DNA from: Chara braunii
Lineage: Eukaryota; Streptophyta; Charophyceae; Charales; Characeae
Direction: 5' to 3'
Assembly (NCBI GenBank): GCA_003427395.1
Contig: BFEA01000410.1
Coordinates: 1,225,668 to 1,255,307 of the forward strand
DNA length: 29,640 bases
The notes under the pieces are model-generated. The model did not search any database, was not told where the DNA came from, and saw nothing but the letters and a program-made list of their open reading frames with translations. Position numbers and translations under genes: made by a program. Position 1 is the stretch's first letter. Each line of letters begins with the position of its first letter. Below are positions 1 to 9,396 of this stretch, piece by piece.

Positions 1-478
1 CACCCCCCCAACCCCAGCACCCCCCACCCAAACCAACCCCCCCATCCCCCCACCAAAACCAAAATTTTATTGCAGATTCGGGGTCTTCTCGCCGAGCACA
101 GAACGTCCCCGATTTCAAGAAAAAAAAAACTTTTTGGCATTTTTTTTTCCTGCCCGGTTTACCAGGGCGGCCCCCCCGGGCCCAGCCCGGCAGGGCAGGC
201 CCGGCCAGGCGGCGTCCTAACTAAGACGTCACGCCAATTCGTCACACTTTCTATTTTTGCCACCCTGCTACGTGTGGGCCAACGAACAAAGTACCCCAAC
301 TTTCGCGATCTTTTGCGATCAGTAGAATACCTACACCAGCGGTGCGGGCGGTGCAGGCTGCACCCCCAGAAATAAAAAATGCAGTGGGTGACCTCAAACT
401 GACTGCCCGCATAATCTCAGAAAGACTTGAAAAAAAAAATAAAAAAATCAAAGGGTAATAAACTTAAATAAATAATAT
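1..478. other. Left flank, no recognisable gene
   Basis: The first 60 bases are a C-rich low-complexity run. Positions 160-215 are a GC-rich stretch of CCCGGG/GGCCCGG type. The last 50 bases before element 1 are A-rich. Short open frames exist on both strands, but their translations follow the base composition and match no family I know. Confidence 0.6.
475..478. repeat. Target-site duplication, left copy (ATAT)
   Basis: These four bases directly precede the left LTR and match 8880-8883 directly after the right LTR. The sequence is simple, but the solo LTR of the second family also has a 4-bp duplication, which supports the size. A 5-bp reading (AATAT) is possible if the terminal LTR base is counted as target. 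Confidence 0.7.
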
Positions 479-1454
479 TGCAATGAACCCGGATCGTGAA
501 GACACTTGTCAACAATGCAAGCCCAGATGAATGTCAACCCGCTGATGATTATCAATAATCAAAATCATGTTCAGATAGAATGAGATGGGATAGTCATACA
601 CAAACGAAGGAGAGAGGAGGGAGATTAGACAAAGGAGAGGAATAAATAACAAGGCCCACTCCTGCTTCGGGCTTCCTCCTCAATCACCACCTCAAGTAAT
701 CAGTAGTTTGAACACACATCTAAAGTTTCATTCCAGTGTGCAACGTGGCACGTCGATCAGACCCTCATCAGCATACTGAAGCAACTTCGACCTCAAGACA
801 ACTAGGTACTTGTCCACAATCATCCCACAGTCATGATCTCCTCCCAAGTGACGATGAAACACAACAGCAGTGTCGGTCACGCAGCCCAGCCACGTCAGAA
901 GATAAAACACGTGGCAGCGGCCACGTCAGCAGCAACGCGTGGCAGCTGCCACATCAGCATGCCATGAAGACAATGGCCAGCCAACCACCATGCCGAACCA
1001 GCAGTGCGTCGCTGTCGCCGTGATCTCCCAAGTGCCAGCACAAAGCCAACGTCCACCAGCGTCGCAGCGTCGAGTCATCAACGCGTGAAGTCAGCATTGA
1101 TGCAAGACTGAATGAATGTCAAAGGCAACGAGTCAGTGCTTATGTAGCGTTGACGCGGGGTCTGGACCCCGGGTACTGGAATCCTCAGCCATCGAGATGT
1201 CAACGCAGATGACGGCCCAGATTGGCCTGAAAACGAATCTCCCCTGGCCTCCATGTTGTCTGGGTACCTGCGCACAACAAGTGTGTGTATCTGACCAGGG
1301 CTGGGGCGGGGTACCTTTGATCTCACAGTTGAGGTAGAACTTTGACTTTCCAGTCAGCGCGTGGTCTCACTGCCTGGCGCAGGCCGGGTTTGGCCTGCTT
1401 CGTCTGGGCCTTGCTTTGAGGGCCAAGCCCGGCTGCAGAACACGGGTTCCTGCA
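479..1454 (-). repeat. 3' LTR of element 1
   Basis: Direct repeat of 7914-8879. In element orientation it starts TGCAG and ends ATTGCA, so it has the TG...CA ends typical of LTRs. It carries a TATA-like TACATAAG (complement of about 1139-1146) and several ACGT motifs, for example near 889-898, 908-915 and 921-930. The sequence just inside it (1455-1475) is not a clear polypurine tract on the minus strand. Confidence 0.93.
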
Positions 1455-1493
1455 TTGCTGCCGACCCATTTTCGAGTTCCATCGCAGAAATAA

Positions 1494-2016
1494 TTAAGAC
1501 TTTAACCCATGTTCATATGCAGATACAATATCAAGAGCAGTTTGCAGTAGTTCTCGTTTACTAAACCATCGGTCCTCAGATGGTGCATGAGACTTAAAAC
1601 GTACTTTGAGTTGCTTTTGAGGTCGTCCACGTCCTCCTGTAGAGAAGTACCCATATCCTACGATTTTGTCTACCTCATATCCGCCATCCATGTCTGGTGG
1701 AATCATAGAAGGTTTGTGTGGGAACTCATTTCCTTCTACATTAGGTAAACAATTTGGATGCGTGAAAGATAGGATACGTTTGGAGATGAGGGGGAATATC
1801 AATTCGATAAGATGGTCCCTCTACATCCCCAATTACTTAAAGAACTTCCCAGGGTCCAAAATAGACGGGCAGAAGTTTCTCAGACACATTTTCTACCAAC
1901 AAAAACTCTTTGGACTTTACCCAGACTAGATCACCTTCCTTGAATGTTGACGGTCGGCAATGCTTGTTAGCTTGTTCAATCATTTGGTCCTGAGCTTTCT
2001 TCAGATTATCCTTTAC
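1494..2016 (-). pseudogene. Integrase C-terminal region and chromodomain-like tail (element 1)
   Basis: Positions about 1803-2016 give broken pieces of the integrase C-terminus, including a FKEGDLVWVKSKEF-type segment, in shifting frames. The open frame 1494-1802 then shows YEVDKIVGYGYFSTGGRGRP and a VRFKSHAPSEDRWFSKREL segment, ending near VSAYEH. The pattern D/E-V-D-K-I, then a basic strand, then D-R-W-x3-E-L, fits a chromodomain-like fold. Such tails can steer integration toward particular chromatin, which is family knowledge, not shown here. Element 2 has the same tail at 17830-18030. Confidence 0.78.
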
Positions 2017-3037
2017 TTACTTAATGTCTTCTTGAAACAATACCGCATACTCCCGGGTCCCTGGAGGTAACCTAAGGAACTGATCCCGTGTTAATACATC
2101 AATGGGATGCTTAGGTTTCCACCCCTTGTGCAGTGCATTAGGCGTACGCCCTATAGCAATATGAACACTACTATTGTATGCACTTGCTATCTTGGGTAAG
2201 TTCTCATCCCAATCAATATCATCAGGTCTCACGTACATACGCAAAAACTGCTCGCACAAACAATTCATCTGCTCACTTTGTCCATTTGTTTCAGGGTGTC
2301 GCCCTGACGACATGGTGAGTCGTGTACCGTATGCCTCCATGAGTTTTTGCCATGGCATACTTGTGAACCTGACGTCACGATCAAACACAATGGAGAGGGG
2401 AAAACCCGTATTCGGTCACCCATCGCATCTGAAATTTTTGGATCACAAGTTATGTTCGTGCCTTTGCGGGTAAGGGAATGAACATGGCATACTTAGAGAA
2501 ACGATCCAAAAAAACCATGACTTGACTATTGCCATTACGGCTCCTGATAAGATTCATAAAATCCATCGAAATGGACTCACCTGGTTCACTTGGAATCGGT
2601 AATGGTTTCAAAAGACCGAGAGGATTCTCATGTGAAGGTTTGTTTCTATGACATACCAAACATGTACGAACATAAGTTACTACGTCTTATTTCAGTCCCT
2701 TCCACTCAAAGCGTTCTCTAACCTCTGCGTAAGTTTTCTTGAATCCAAAATGACCTTCAAAATCGTGGCATTCCCCAATTAACAGACTTTTGATTTCTTC
2801 TTGGTGAGGAATACACAATCTTTGTTCAGTTTGGTCTAACAAGAAAAGCAAACCATCGGTTACTCTATAATTGGAAAGTAGAGTTGGGTCTTTCGCAAAG
2901 ACTTTCATGATAGGCTTCCAGATAGGGTCAGTAGCATACCCTTGGCGAATTTTACCTTTCAAATCATTCCCAATATCCAAATAAGAGACAACTGCACCAA
3001 AGAAATCACACCGTCGGTATAATGCATCTGCAACCAC
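2017..3037 (-). pseudogene. Integrase: zinc-binding and catalytic core (element 1)
   Basis: The frame from 3037 begins with the RNase H end (VADAL..R). It then shows the HHCC zinc domain: H-D-F-E-G-H, then C-L-V-C, interrupted by one TAA at 2687-2689 but otherwise in frame. The core follows: GESISMDFMNLI (first Asp) and VFLDRFSKYAMFIPLP. After a frameshift near 2390-2450 the frame from 2388 gives FDRDVRFTS (second Asp) and RHPETNGQSEQMN (Glu). All D, D and E positions of the DDE triad are therefore identifiable across frames. Integrase inserts the DNA copy, consistent with the observed 4-bp target duplication. The usual SDRD reads FDRD. Confidence 0.9.
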
Positions 3038-3139
3038 ATTAGACTTACCTTTGATCGTTTTTAATTCAAAATCAAAGGTACCAATAAATGCAGACCATCA
3101 TACCAGCTTATCAAAGAGTCTAGGTTGTGTCTTTATCCA

Positions 3140-3575
3140 CTACAGGGTAGAGTTGTCTGAATACACATTGAAGTGTCTTCCTAACAAGTAGTGCTTCCAA
3201 GTATCCAATGCGCAGACTAAAGCATATAGTTCTCTTTCATACGTAGAGTTGGCGACTTTTTCCGATGGGAGTCGTGCAGACAAACTCAATGGGTCTATAA
3301 CCAGTGCAATCGTTTTGTTGAAGGGTTGCGCCAATCCCATACTGACTTGCGTCAGTCGTGACGATAAAAGGAAGAGACGGGTCATCAATTTTTAGAACAG
3401 GGTAGTGAGTCAACGCGTATTTTAACTTCTTAAAAGAAGACTCACAATCCTTGTCCCACAACCAGATAGTTCCCTTCTTCAATAATCTTCTCATTGGTGC
3501 GGCTATCAGTGAGAAGTTCCTAACAAACTTCCTATAGTAGCTTGCCAAACCAAGAAAAGATCGTAGCTCAGTCAC
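3140..3575 (-). pseudogene. RT thumb/connection and RNase H (element 1)
   Basis: The frame from 3575 carries ELRSFLGLASYYRKFVRNFS, then WLWDKDCESSFKKLKYAL and PFIVTTDASQYGIGATLQQ, the last being the RNase H start with its first catalytic Asp. The reading then shifts to the frame from 3388, which continues with STYERELYALVCALDTWKHY and HFNVYSDNSTL. The catalytic Glu (ERE) and Asp (YSD) are visible, but the usual DH is DN. RNase H removes the RNA strand during reverse transcription. The frameshift between the two halves, and a stop after DNSTL, make it a pseudogene. Confidence 0.88.
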
Positions 3576-4162
3576 AGACTTAGGTCGTGGCCATCCTCGT
3601 TCACTATATGGCCCAGATATAGGACGTCAGACTTAGCGAACTCAGACTTCTTTGGGTTCAACTTAAAGTTGCCCTTACACAACTTTCCCAGTACAAGACG
3701 TAAGTGTCTTTCATGTCCTTTTAGTGTCTTACTGTACACTAGAATGTCGTCGAGATAGACAATGACAAATTGATCCAACCATTGACGAAACAATTCATTC
3801 ATGGATCTTTTAAAGGTTGTTGGGTCGTTTGTCAGTCCGAAAGGCATTACCACAAACTCATAGTTATCATACCTTATTCGGAATGCAGTCTTGTGTTGAT
3901 CAGCGGGATCCACCTCGATCTGGTGGTATCCAAACTTCAAATCAATCTTACTGAAGAACTTACAGCCCTGCAACTGGTCCAATAAGTCGTCAATGCGTGG
4001 AAGAGGTTCGGTATTCTTAACAGTGACGGCATTCAACCCTCTATAGTCAGTAAAGAGACGCAACTCATCTTCCTTTTTGGGCACAAATAGGACAGGGGCG
4101 CCATAAGGAGAGGAGCTAGCGCGAATCCATCCTTTTTCTGTGAAGTCCCGCAACTGTTCCAA
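3572..4162 (-). pseudogene. Reverse transcriptase core (element 1)
   Basis: The best preserved piece, 196 residues. It shows the gypsy RT motifs in order: GWIRASSSPYGAPVLFVPKK (about 12-31), RLFTDYRGLNAVTVKNTEPL (about 35-54), FFSKIDLKFGYHQIEV (about 69-84, with the first catalytic Asp), YEFVVMPFGLTNDPTTFKR (about 101-119) and VIVYLDDILVYSK (about 133-145, with the paired catalytic Asp). LGHIVNEDG follows near the end. RT copies element RNA into DNA. The catalytic residues are present, but the frame is closed at both ends by frameshifts, so no full enzyme can be made. The usual A/Q in MPFGLTNAPATFQ is D/T here. Confidence 0.93.
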
Positions 4163-4671
4163 AGTTCCTCAAGTTCCCTAGGAGACATTCGATGAATAGG
4201 GCCCTTAGGAATCTTACTGCCAAGAATAATTTCAATTGTGTGCTTAGTAGCACGTTCAGTTATTCCTGTGGGTTCAATTTGCATATCTTTATATTCATCC
4301 AAAAGTTCTGCAATCGAAGGAGGATAGGAAGTAGAACATTCACCTGCTTTCTTTACCAAGCCCATCATTACTTCCTGTTCCAACTTTTTCTTTGAAACCA
4401 TCGACCGAAATGTTGGGTAACTCATACAAGAGAAGGATAGACTAGATTCAGAGCCAGACTTATGATACAGTTTGATTGGTTTCAATTTTGAATGTGCATC
4501 CAGCAGTTGCACTATCTTTGCTTTGAACTCTATTTCTGGATTGGCTTCCTCGTGCCAATCCATTCCCGGAATCAAATCAAACGGTAAATTCTTTTTCGAC
4601 AAGGATAGATACCTCGTGCAGGATCTGTTTTCCTTCCTTGGTACGAAATCGACATTTGACACGATCAACAC
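4163..4671 (-). pseudogene. Protease end, linker and start of reverse transcriptase (element 1)
   Basis: The frame starting at 4671 reads through the protease end (LIPGMDW), then a spacer of about 100 residues with little similarity to anything I know. It then enters the RT entry region: HTIEIILGSKIPKGPIHRMS followed by PRELEEL, the usual lead-in before finger motif 1 of gypsy RTs. The frame breaks at about 4160, where RT continues in the frame of the next entry. One indel is enough to explain the break. Confidence 0.75.
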
Positions 4672-4904
4672 ACTGCGAGATAGTGATTGTGCGTCTGTCG
4701 GATAAGATAGACGTGATAGGTCGAGACAGTTCTTTCACATTCATTCCAAGATACAACTTGCGTATTGCTTTCTCGAATATGTAGGATCGGTGGTCCCGAG
4801 TCCAATGGTGCACCTACGCGTGTATGTGCAATCTCTACGTCCGCGAGTAGTTGGTCACCCTTAGACTTAGATTTCTTAGCCGACGAGCTTCGTAATGCTA
4901 GCAA
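4577..4904 (-). pseudogene. Aspartic protease remnant (element 1)
   Basis: One frame (from 4904) carries APLDSG, the position of the catalytic Asp-Ser/Thr-Gly of retropepsins. Sequence then shifts to the frame from 4813, which continues with YIFEKAIRKLYLGMNVKEL and ISQCVDRVKCRFRTKEGKQI, the body of a retrotransposon protease. The end, DLIPGMDWHEE, sits in a third frame (from 4671). Such proteases cut the Gag-Pol polyprotein. Here two frameshifts within about 330 bp make it non-functional. The identification rests on the DSG and PGMDW motifs together with position between gag and reverse transcriptase. Confidence 0.7.
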
Positions 4905-5079
4905 CTCGTTACCAAGCTCGTCAAGAGAGAGTCGTCCAGAGAGACAGTAGATAAGACAGGTTCAGGATGTTCCGGACGATGAGTCGAAGAAGAACCATCC
5001 TCTGCCATGCGAGTCGAAGGGTTGGAAGGGGTCATAGGCGCCTTACCTTCATCTTGAGTATTGGCGGCTCACTTTTGGG

Positions 5080-5997
5080 TTATGGATTAACGGGCACCAT
5101 ACAATCACATACCCTGCAGTACCACACTTCAAAGCACTGCGCGTTATCCATTCGTTCCTGCGAGGTTTCTTGTGATAATCCCATTTTTTTCCATGGCTTC
5201 CCGACCACAATTCCGGAATGTTTGGGAAACGAGAGTGGTCTCTTCTTCTTCACCGGTGGTCGTGATCCTCCCTTGCTAACCACTGCAACAGTGACTTCCC
5301 CCTTCCCAGACTCACTGCTGCTCGCCACACCCTCGACCTCCAATGGCCATTTCTCCACGGTATCGTCATCAAAGACGACGAGGGTGTGGTCCTGTCGCTT
5401 CTGGCGCCAAAGTACCCACTTACCTACACTTGCACCACCACCAAACTTGACAACTGATGCATACAAATTTTTTACCTGAGAAGTCATTTGCTCTCGTTGG
5501 AGAGTCAAATCACAAAACTGCCTACAATTATACTTGCTGGATTTCGACTCTGCCACGAGTTGTCCGCGAATGGGCTCGAGCAGAGCGCGAGAATAGATAT
5601 ACAAGACTTGGTTGTCTTGCAGGTTCAATCCAGGAACCTGCAGCAACCGGTCGACTTCCCGAGACAAAGCTTCCACAGGGGTCCAATGTTTGTGACCAAT
5701 GGTAGTGAGCTGATCAAAGGCCTTATCGGTCGTTGTCTTGTCCAGGAAGCGTTCCTTGATCTTACCAAGGAACTGCTTTAGCGTCAATGTCCCAACCCAC
5801 TCCCCAATATAATCAACCCGTGCTGCATTGGCTTCAGCCGGAACCCATTCCTTTGCTTCCCCCCCAAGACAAGAAATAGAGAAAGCAACTTGAGACTCGG
5901 GTTCAACAGGGGCCGTACCGCAGTACGTCTGAAGTTCGCCAATCCAAAGCAACAGATTTTCGTCTTTCTTGTTGCAGGATATGAAAGGCAATTTCAT
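5080..5997 (-). pseudogene. Gag core (retrotransposon gag domain) with broken zinc knuckle (element 1)
   Basis: The 305-residue frame shows a capsid-like pattern: LLLWIGELQTYCG near residue 15, GGEAKEWVPAEANA near 45, a central FLGKIKERFLDKTTTDKAF, then LQVPGLNLQDNQVLYIYSRAL, which resembles the retrotransposon gag family. The tail (about residues 190-280) is rich in Ser, Gly and Lys. Near the end, at about 5105-5145, Cys residues fit the C-x2-C-x4-H-x4-C zinc knuckle only if two frames are combined, and the His is replaced by Tyr, so the RNA-binding knuckle is broken. Gag would coat element RNA in virus-like particles. The frame differs from that of the N-terminal region. Confidence 0.75.
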
Positions 5998-6098
5998 TTT
6001 GACTTTCTCTTTTTCTTCTTGGGTTTCTCAGGTTGTGAGGTGGTGATTTTGCTTCCTTCGGGAGACTTCAGCGGACCCGAAGGGTCCCCCTTTTTCTC

Positions 6099-6794
6099 TT
6101 ATGTTTTCTGTGTCTCTACCTTGAGAGACTTTATTGCGTCTCCCAACAATTTCTTCGGTTTCTCTTCCTTTCCTATTTCAACTTCCTTCGTCACATGTTG
6201 CTTTCCTTTGACCAGGTTTGTGATTGTCTGTAGTCCCGCGGCCACATCATCAATCCATGCAACAGTCTGGTCAATCTTCATCTCCAGGTGAGCGAGGTAA
6301 GTCGCAAGTTGAGCCAGAGAGATTGCCTATTCTTCTCCTTCGGTCTGAATGACAATTTGTCTGATTTCTTGAATTTTTTGTGCTTGTTGTTCGTTCTCCT
6401 CTCTTCTTCGCCTCATTTCTTCCTTCTTCCTCTTTTCCCTCTCAAGTGCTTGTTCCAATTGTCTGATATTTTCGTCCACAGCGTCTTTAGACACAACTGT
6501 TTTCTTCTCCTCCCTTCTACCTTTGATCTCTGCGAGCTGCTCAAGGACAAACTTATCAAGTGTCTGATGACACTTGATACGTGTATCCTCAACTTTGATG
6601 ACGTCGGTACCGGTCTTTGCTGATTCGAGAGCAGCTCTCAATGCTCTCAAATCAAATAGTGTCCGTACATGGGACTCGACTTCCGGACCGACGCCACAAA
6701 GTTCAGACTCTAAATTGGTCCAAGCGGCTAGACAGTACTTTCTTGCGTTCATCCACTTGTTGCCTTGTTCGTGGTTCGAATGTCTCCTCATCAA
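6099..6794 (-). pseudogene. Gag N-terminal region, coiled-coil rich (element 1)
   Basis: Two open segments, 6327-6794 and 6099-6281, share one frame and are joined by readable sequence broken by a single in-frame TAG at 6327-6329. The translation has an amphipathic N-terminal part followed by a strongly charged stretch with runs such as EKRKKEEMRRRREENEQQ (about residues 120-140), a likely coiled coil. After the stop it resumes with ATYLAHLEMKIDQTVAWIDD. It lies just upstream of the Gag core, so I read it as the N-terminal part of Gag. It ends at a stop before a lysine-rich linker, and Gag continues in another frame. No enzymatic role is expected; such regions support particle assembly. Confidence 0.55.
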
Positions 6795-7330
6795 TGCTGA
6801 AGATGAGCGAGACGGAGTAGAAGAGAAAGGGAATAAAACGAGTAAGCACCGACAATTTCAGAGAATTCCAGAGAAAAGACACCGTGATGTGCGTCTGCCG
6901 GACAATAAATAATCAATAAACAATAATAACTTCCACGGCCGCACTATTCGACAACAGAAAGGATTTCGATGACCGAAGGAGAAAATAAATACAATTATTT
7001 CTACTTCTAACGGTTGTTGTTCTTTGTCTGTATGTGTGATGACGTCCTAAACAAGAGTGTACAGGTACCACTTCAGGCCCGCGTGATCAGAACGACACAC
7101 GAGTAAATACGCACAACACCACAACACAGCAAACGACAAGATAAGTATGCCAACATCAACAGCAAACAGTTTGTCAGCAATCTTCTTCTTCTTTCCTCTG
7201 TGTCGTCCTGGTGTCAATGCGATGTTGCACCCCTCATGACAGTTGGCACTACCGTTGTCTCGCCAGACTTTCAATTAGTCGTACCACTGTCGTCTTCGGA
7301 GTGCTGCTCTTACTTGGCAAACACCTGCCT
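6795..7330 (-). other. Element 1 leader next to gag, no recognisable gene
   Basis: Lies between the motif cluster and the first gag codons. I see no long conserved frame. The gag frame stays open for a short distance upstream of the ATG at 6791, so the true start may lie slightly further right. Confidence 0.4.
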
Positions 7331-7864
7331 GCCACGTGTCATCCCTAGAATGCCCACATAGCAGATTCTGCCACGTCACCACCCGGTCCAATCAACAGTG
7401 TGGGGATGCCACGTTAGCAAACGTGTGCGCTGTCCTTCTCACGTGCCTCTTCCACGTGTCTTCTTGTGATACCGTCGTCGAACCAGCCAATCGAGACAAC
7501 GCCACGTCAGCCCAAAGAGCCAATGCCACGTCAGCAAGTGATCACCACGTCAAGAAGACTAGTTTGATGATCCTTCCCCGCCATGTCAGCAATCAGCGAC
7601 GTGATCCAAAGGCCACGTCAGCACCTGATTGGGACCTGGTCGCGCGTCAGCGACCTATGCAGCGATAATCGCCACATCAGCAGCCAAGCCCCTGGTTGTG
7701 GCACGTAGTATGCCACGTCATCATGGGATCGCGACCCTCTCTGTCGCGATCCTGGCTAGTCCACGGTCACACTTGGTCGAGATCCCGACTGCCACCTCAA
7801 CACTCGCATCGGGATCGGGTCTTCTCGCCGGCAAGTCTGTTCCACGTCACCATTCCACGTCAGC
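7331..7864. promoter_or_regulatory. Cluster of CCACGTCAGC-like (ACGT-core) motifs in the element 1 leader
   Basis: About 13 copies of CCACGTCAGC or close variants lie in one orientation, starting near 7332, 7371, 7409, 7452, 7502, 7526, 7545, 7581, 7613, 7672, 7713, 7842 and 7855. Variants include CCACGTGTC, CCACGTTAGC, CCATGTCAGC and CCACATCAGC. The core is the ACGT box bound by plant bZIP factors (a G-box/C-box hybrid; the complement is GCTGACGTGG). The cluster lies between the primer-binding site and gag, in transcribed leader, and the same motif recurs in both LTRs. The repetition is directly visible. A role in bZIP control, or in RNA packaging, is inference. Confidence 0.6.
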
Positions 7865-7890
7865 ATCATCGGCGGTCGTCGTCGATGTCA

Positions 7891-7910
7891 GGAGTACAGC
7901 TCCGATACCA
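7891..7910 (-). other. Primer-binding site, initiator-Met tRNA type
   Basis: Three bases inside the 5' LTR the minus strand reads TGGTATCGGAGC. The standard plant retrotransposon site complementary to the 3' end of initiator methionine tRNA is TGGTATCAGAGC, one base different. A tRNA annealed here would prime minus-strand DNA synthesis. The match and its position also confirm which LTR is 5' and that the element runs on the minus strand. Confidence 0.85.
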
Positions 7911-7913
7911 AAT

Positions 7914-8879
7914 TGCAATGAACCCAGATCGTGAAGACACTTGTCAACAATGCAAGCCCAAATGAATGTCAACCCGTTGATGATTATCAATAATCAAAAT
8001 CATGTTCAAATAGAATGAGATGGGATAGTCATACACGGACGAAGGAGAGAGGAGGGAGATTAGACAAAGGAGAGGAATAAATAACAAGGCCCGCTCCTAC
8101 TTCGGGCTTCCTCCTCAATCACCACCTCAGGTAATCAATAGTTTGAACACACACCTAAAGTTTTATGTGTGCCACGTGGCACGTCAATCAGACCCTCAGC
8201 AGCATACTGAAGCAATGTCGACCTCAAGATAACCAGGTACGTGTCCACAATCATCCCACAGTCATGATCTCCTCCCAAGTGACGATGAAACACAACAGCA
8301 GTGCCGCTCACGCAGCCCAGCCACATCAGAAGATAGAACACGTGGCAGCGGCCACATCAGCAGCAACGCGTGGCAGCTGTCGCATCAGCATGCCATGAAG
8401 ACAATTGCCAGCCAGCCACCATGCCACGCCAGCAGTGAGTCGTTGTCGCCGTGATCTCCCAAGTGCCAGCACAAACCCAGCGTCCACCAACGTCGCAGCG
8501 TCGAGCCATCAACGCGTGAAGTCAACATTGACGCAAGACTGAATGAATGTCAAAGGCAGCGAGTCAGTGCTTATGTAGCGTTGACGCGGGGTCTGGACCC
8601 CGGGTACTGGAATCCTCAGCCATCGAGATGTCAACGCAGATGACAGCCCAGATTGGCCTGAAACCGAATCTCCCCTGGCCTCCATGTTGTCTGGGTACCT
8701 ACGCACAACAAGTGTGTGTATCTGACCAGGGTCTGGTACCTTTGACCCGATAGTTGACTTAGACCTTTGACTTTCCAAGCAGCGCGTGGTCTCACTGCCC
8801 GGCGCAGGCCGGGTTTGGCCTGCGTCGTCTGGGCCTTGCTTTGAGGGCCCAGACCGGCTGCGGAACACGGGTTACTGCA
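7914..8879 (-). repeat. 5' LTR of element 1
   Basis: This is the promoter-bearing LTR for the minus-strand element. It matches 479-1454 along its whole length with scattered substitutions and small indels. Three bases separate its inner end from the primer-binding site. Its outer 93 bp or so are repeated again at 9091-9185 as part of a later tandem duplication. Confidence 0.93.
8569..8577 (-). promoter_or_regulatory. Possible TATA box of the element 1 LTR
   Basis: The minus strand reads CTACATAAGC here, and the same string is kept in the other LTR near 1139-1147. It lies about 300 bp inside the LTR, a plausible place for the U3 promoter. Assigned by resemblance only; no start site can be read from sequence. 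Confidence 0.3.
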
Positions 8880-9363
8880 ATATCCTCAGATCGACTCCGA
8901 AGTCAAAGCACAATTGACGAATTCAGAAAACGACAGATTGAAGACTCGAAAAAAAAAAGAAGGAGAAAAGGGGAGGAGAGAGACGGATAGAGAAAAAGAG
9001 AAATAGACAAAGAGAGAGAAAGAAAGAAAGAGACGGAGAGAGAGAGAGAGGCGAAACAGAAGAAGAAGAAGAAGAAGAAGAAGAAGAGTGTGTGGTCTCA
9101 CTTCTTAGCGCAGGCCGGGTTTGGCCTTCGTCGTCTGAGCCTTGCTTTGAGGGCCCAAACCGGCTGCAGAACACGGGTTATTGCAATATCCTCAGATCGA
9201 CTCCGAAGTTATAGCACAATTGACAAATTTAGAAAACGACAGATTGAAAACTCAGAAAAAAAGAGGAGAAAAGGGAACGAGAGAGAACCGGATAGAGAAA
9301 AGAGAAAGAAACAAAGAGAGAGAAAGAAAGAAAGAGATGGAGAGAAAGAGAGAGGAGCAACAA

Positions 9364-9395
<32 letters not shown>

Positions 9396-9396
9396 G
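8785..9396. repeat. Two-copy tandem duplication spanning the LTR/flank junction
   Basis: The segment from about 8785 to 9090 is repeated from about 9091 to 9396 with an offset of 306 bp. Each copy holds the last 93 bp or so of the element 1 LTR (GTGGTCTCAC to the TTGCA end), then flank starting ATATCCTCAGATCGACTCCG, an A-run, a GAGA-type purine stretch and a GAA run. The duplicated unit contains both LTR end and host flank, so it arose after the insertion. Confidence 0.88.
8880..8883. repeat. Target-site duplication, right copy (ATAT)
   Basis: Partner of 475-478, directly after the outer end of the 5' LTR of element 1. Confidence 0.7.

Larger units (their letters stand above)
479..8879 (-). 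mobile_element. Ty3/gypsy LTR retrotransposon with chromodomain-like tail (element 1), complete but dead
   Basis: An 8401-bp element read right to left. Near-identical direct repeats of about 970 bp at both ends enclose, in order, a primer-binding site, leader, gag, aspartic protease, reverse transcriptase, RNase H, integrase and chromodomain-like tail. That order, with integrase after RNase H, is the Ty3/gypsy (Metaviridae) arrangement, and a C-terminal chromodomain marks the chromovirus branch. The insertion is flanked by the same 4 bp, ATAT, at 475-478 and 8880-8883. The coding part is spread over all three frames with several stops, so it cannot make a working polyprotein. By eye the LTRs differ at roughly 5 percent of sites over their first 250 bp, which suggests an old insertion. 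Confidence 0.93.

Noticed and set aside
70-375. A 101-codon plus-strand frame in the left flank
   Set aside because: Composition-driven (homopolymer and GC-rich patches), with no known motif and no supporting context.
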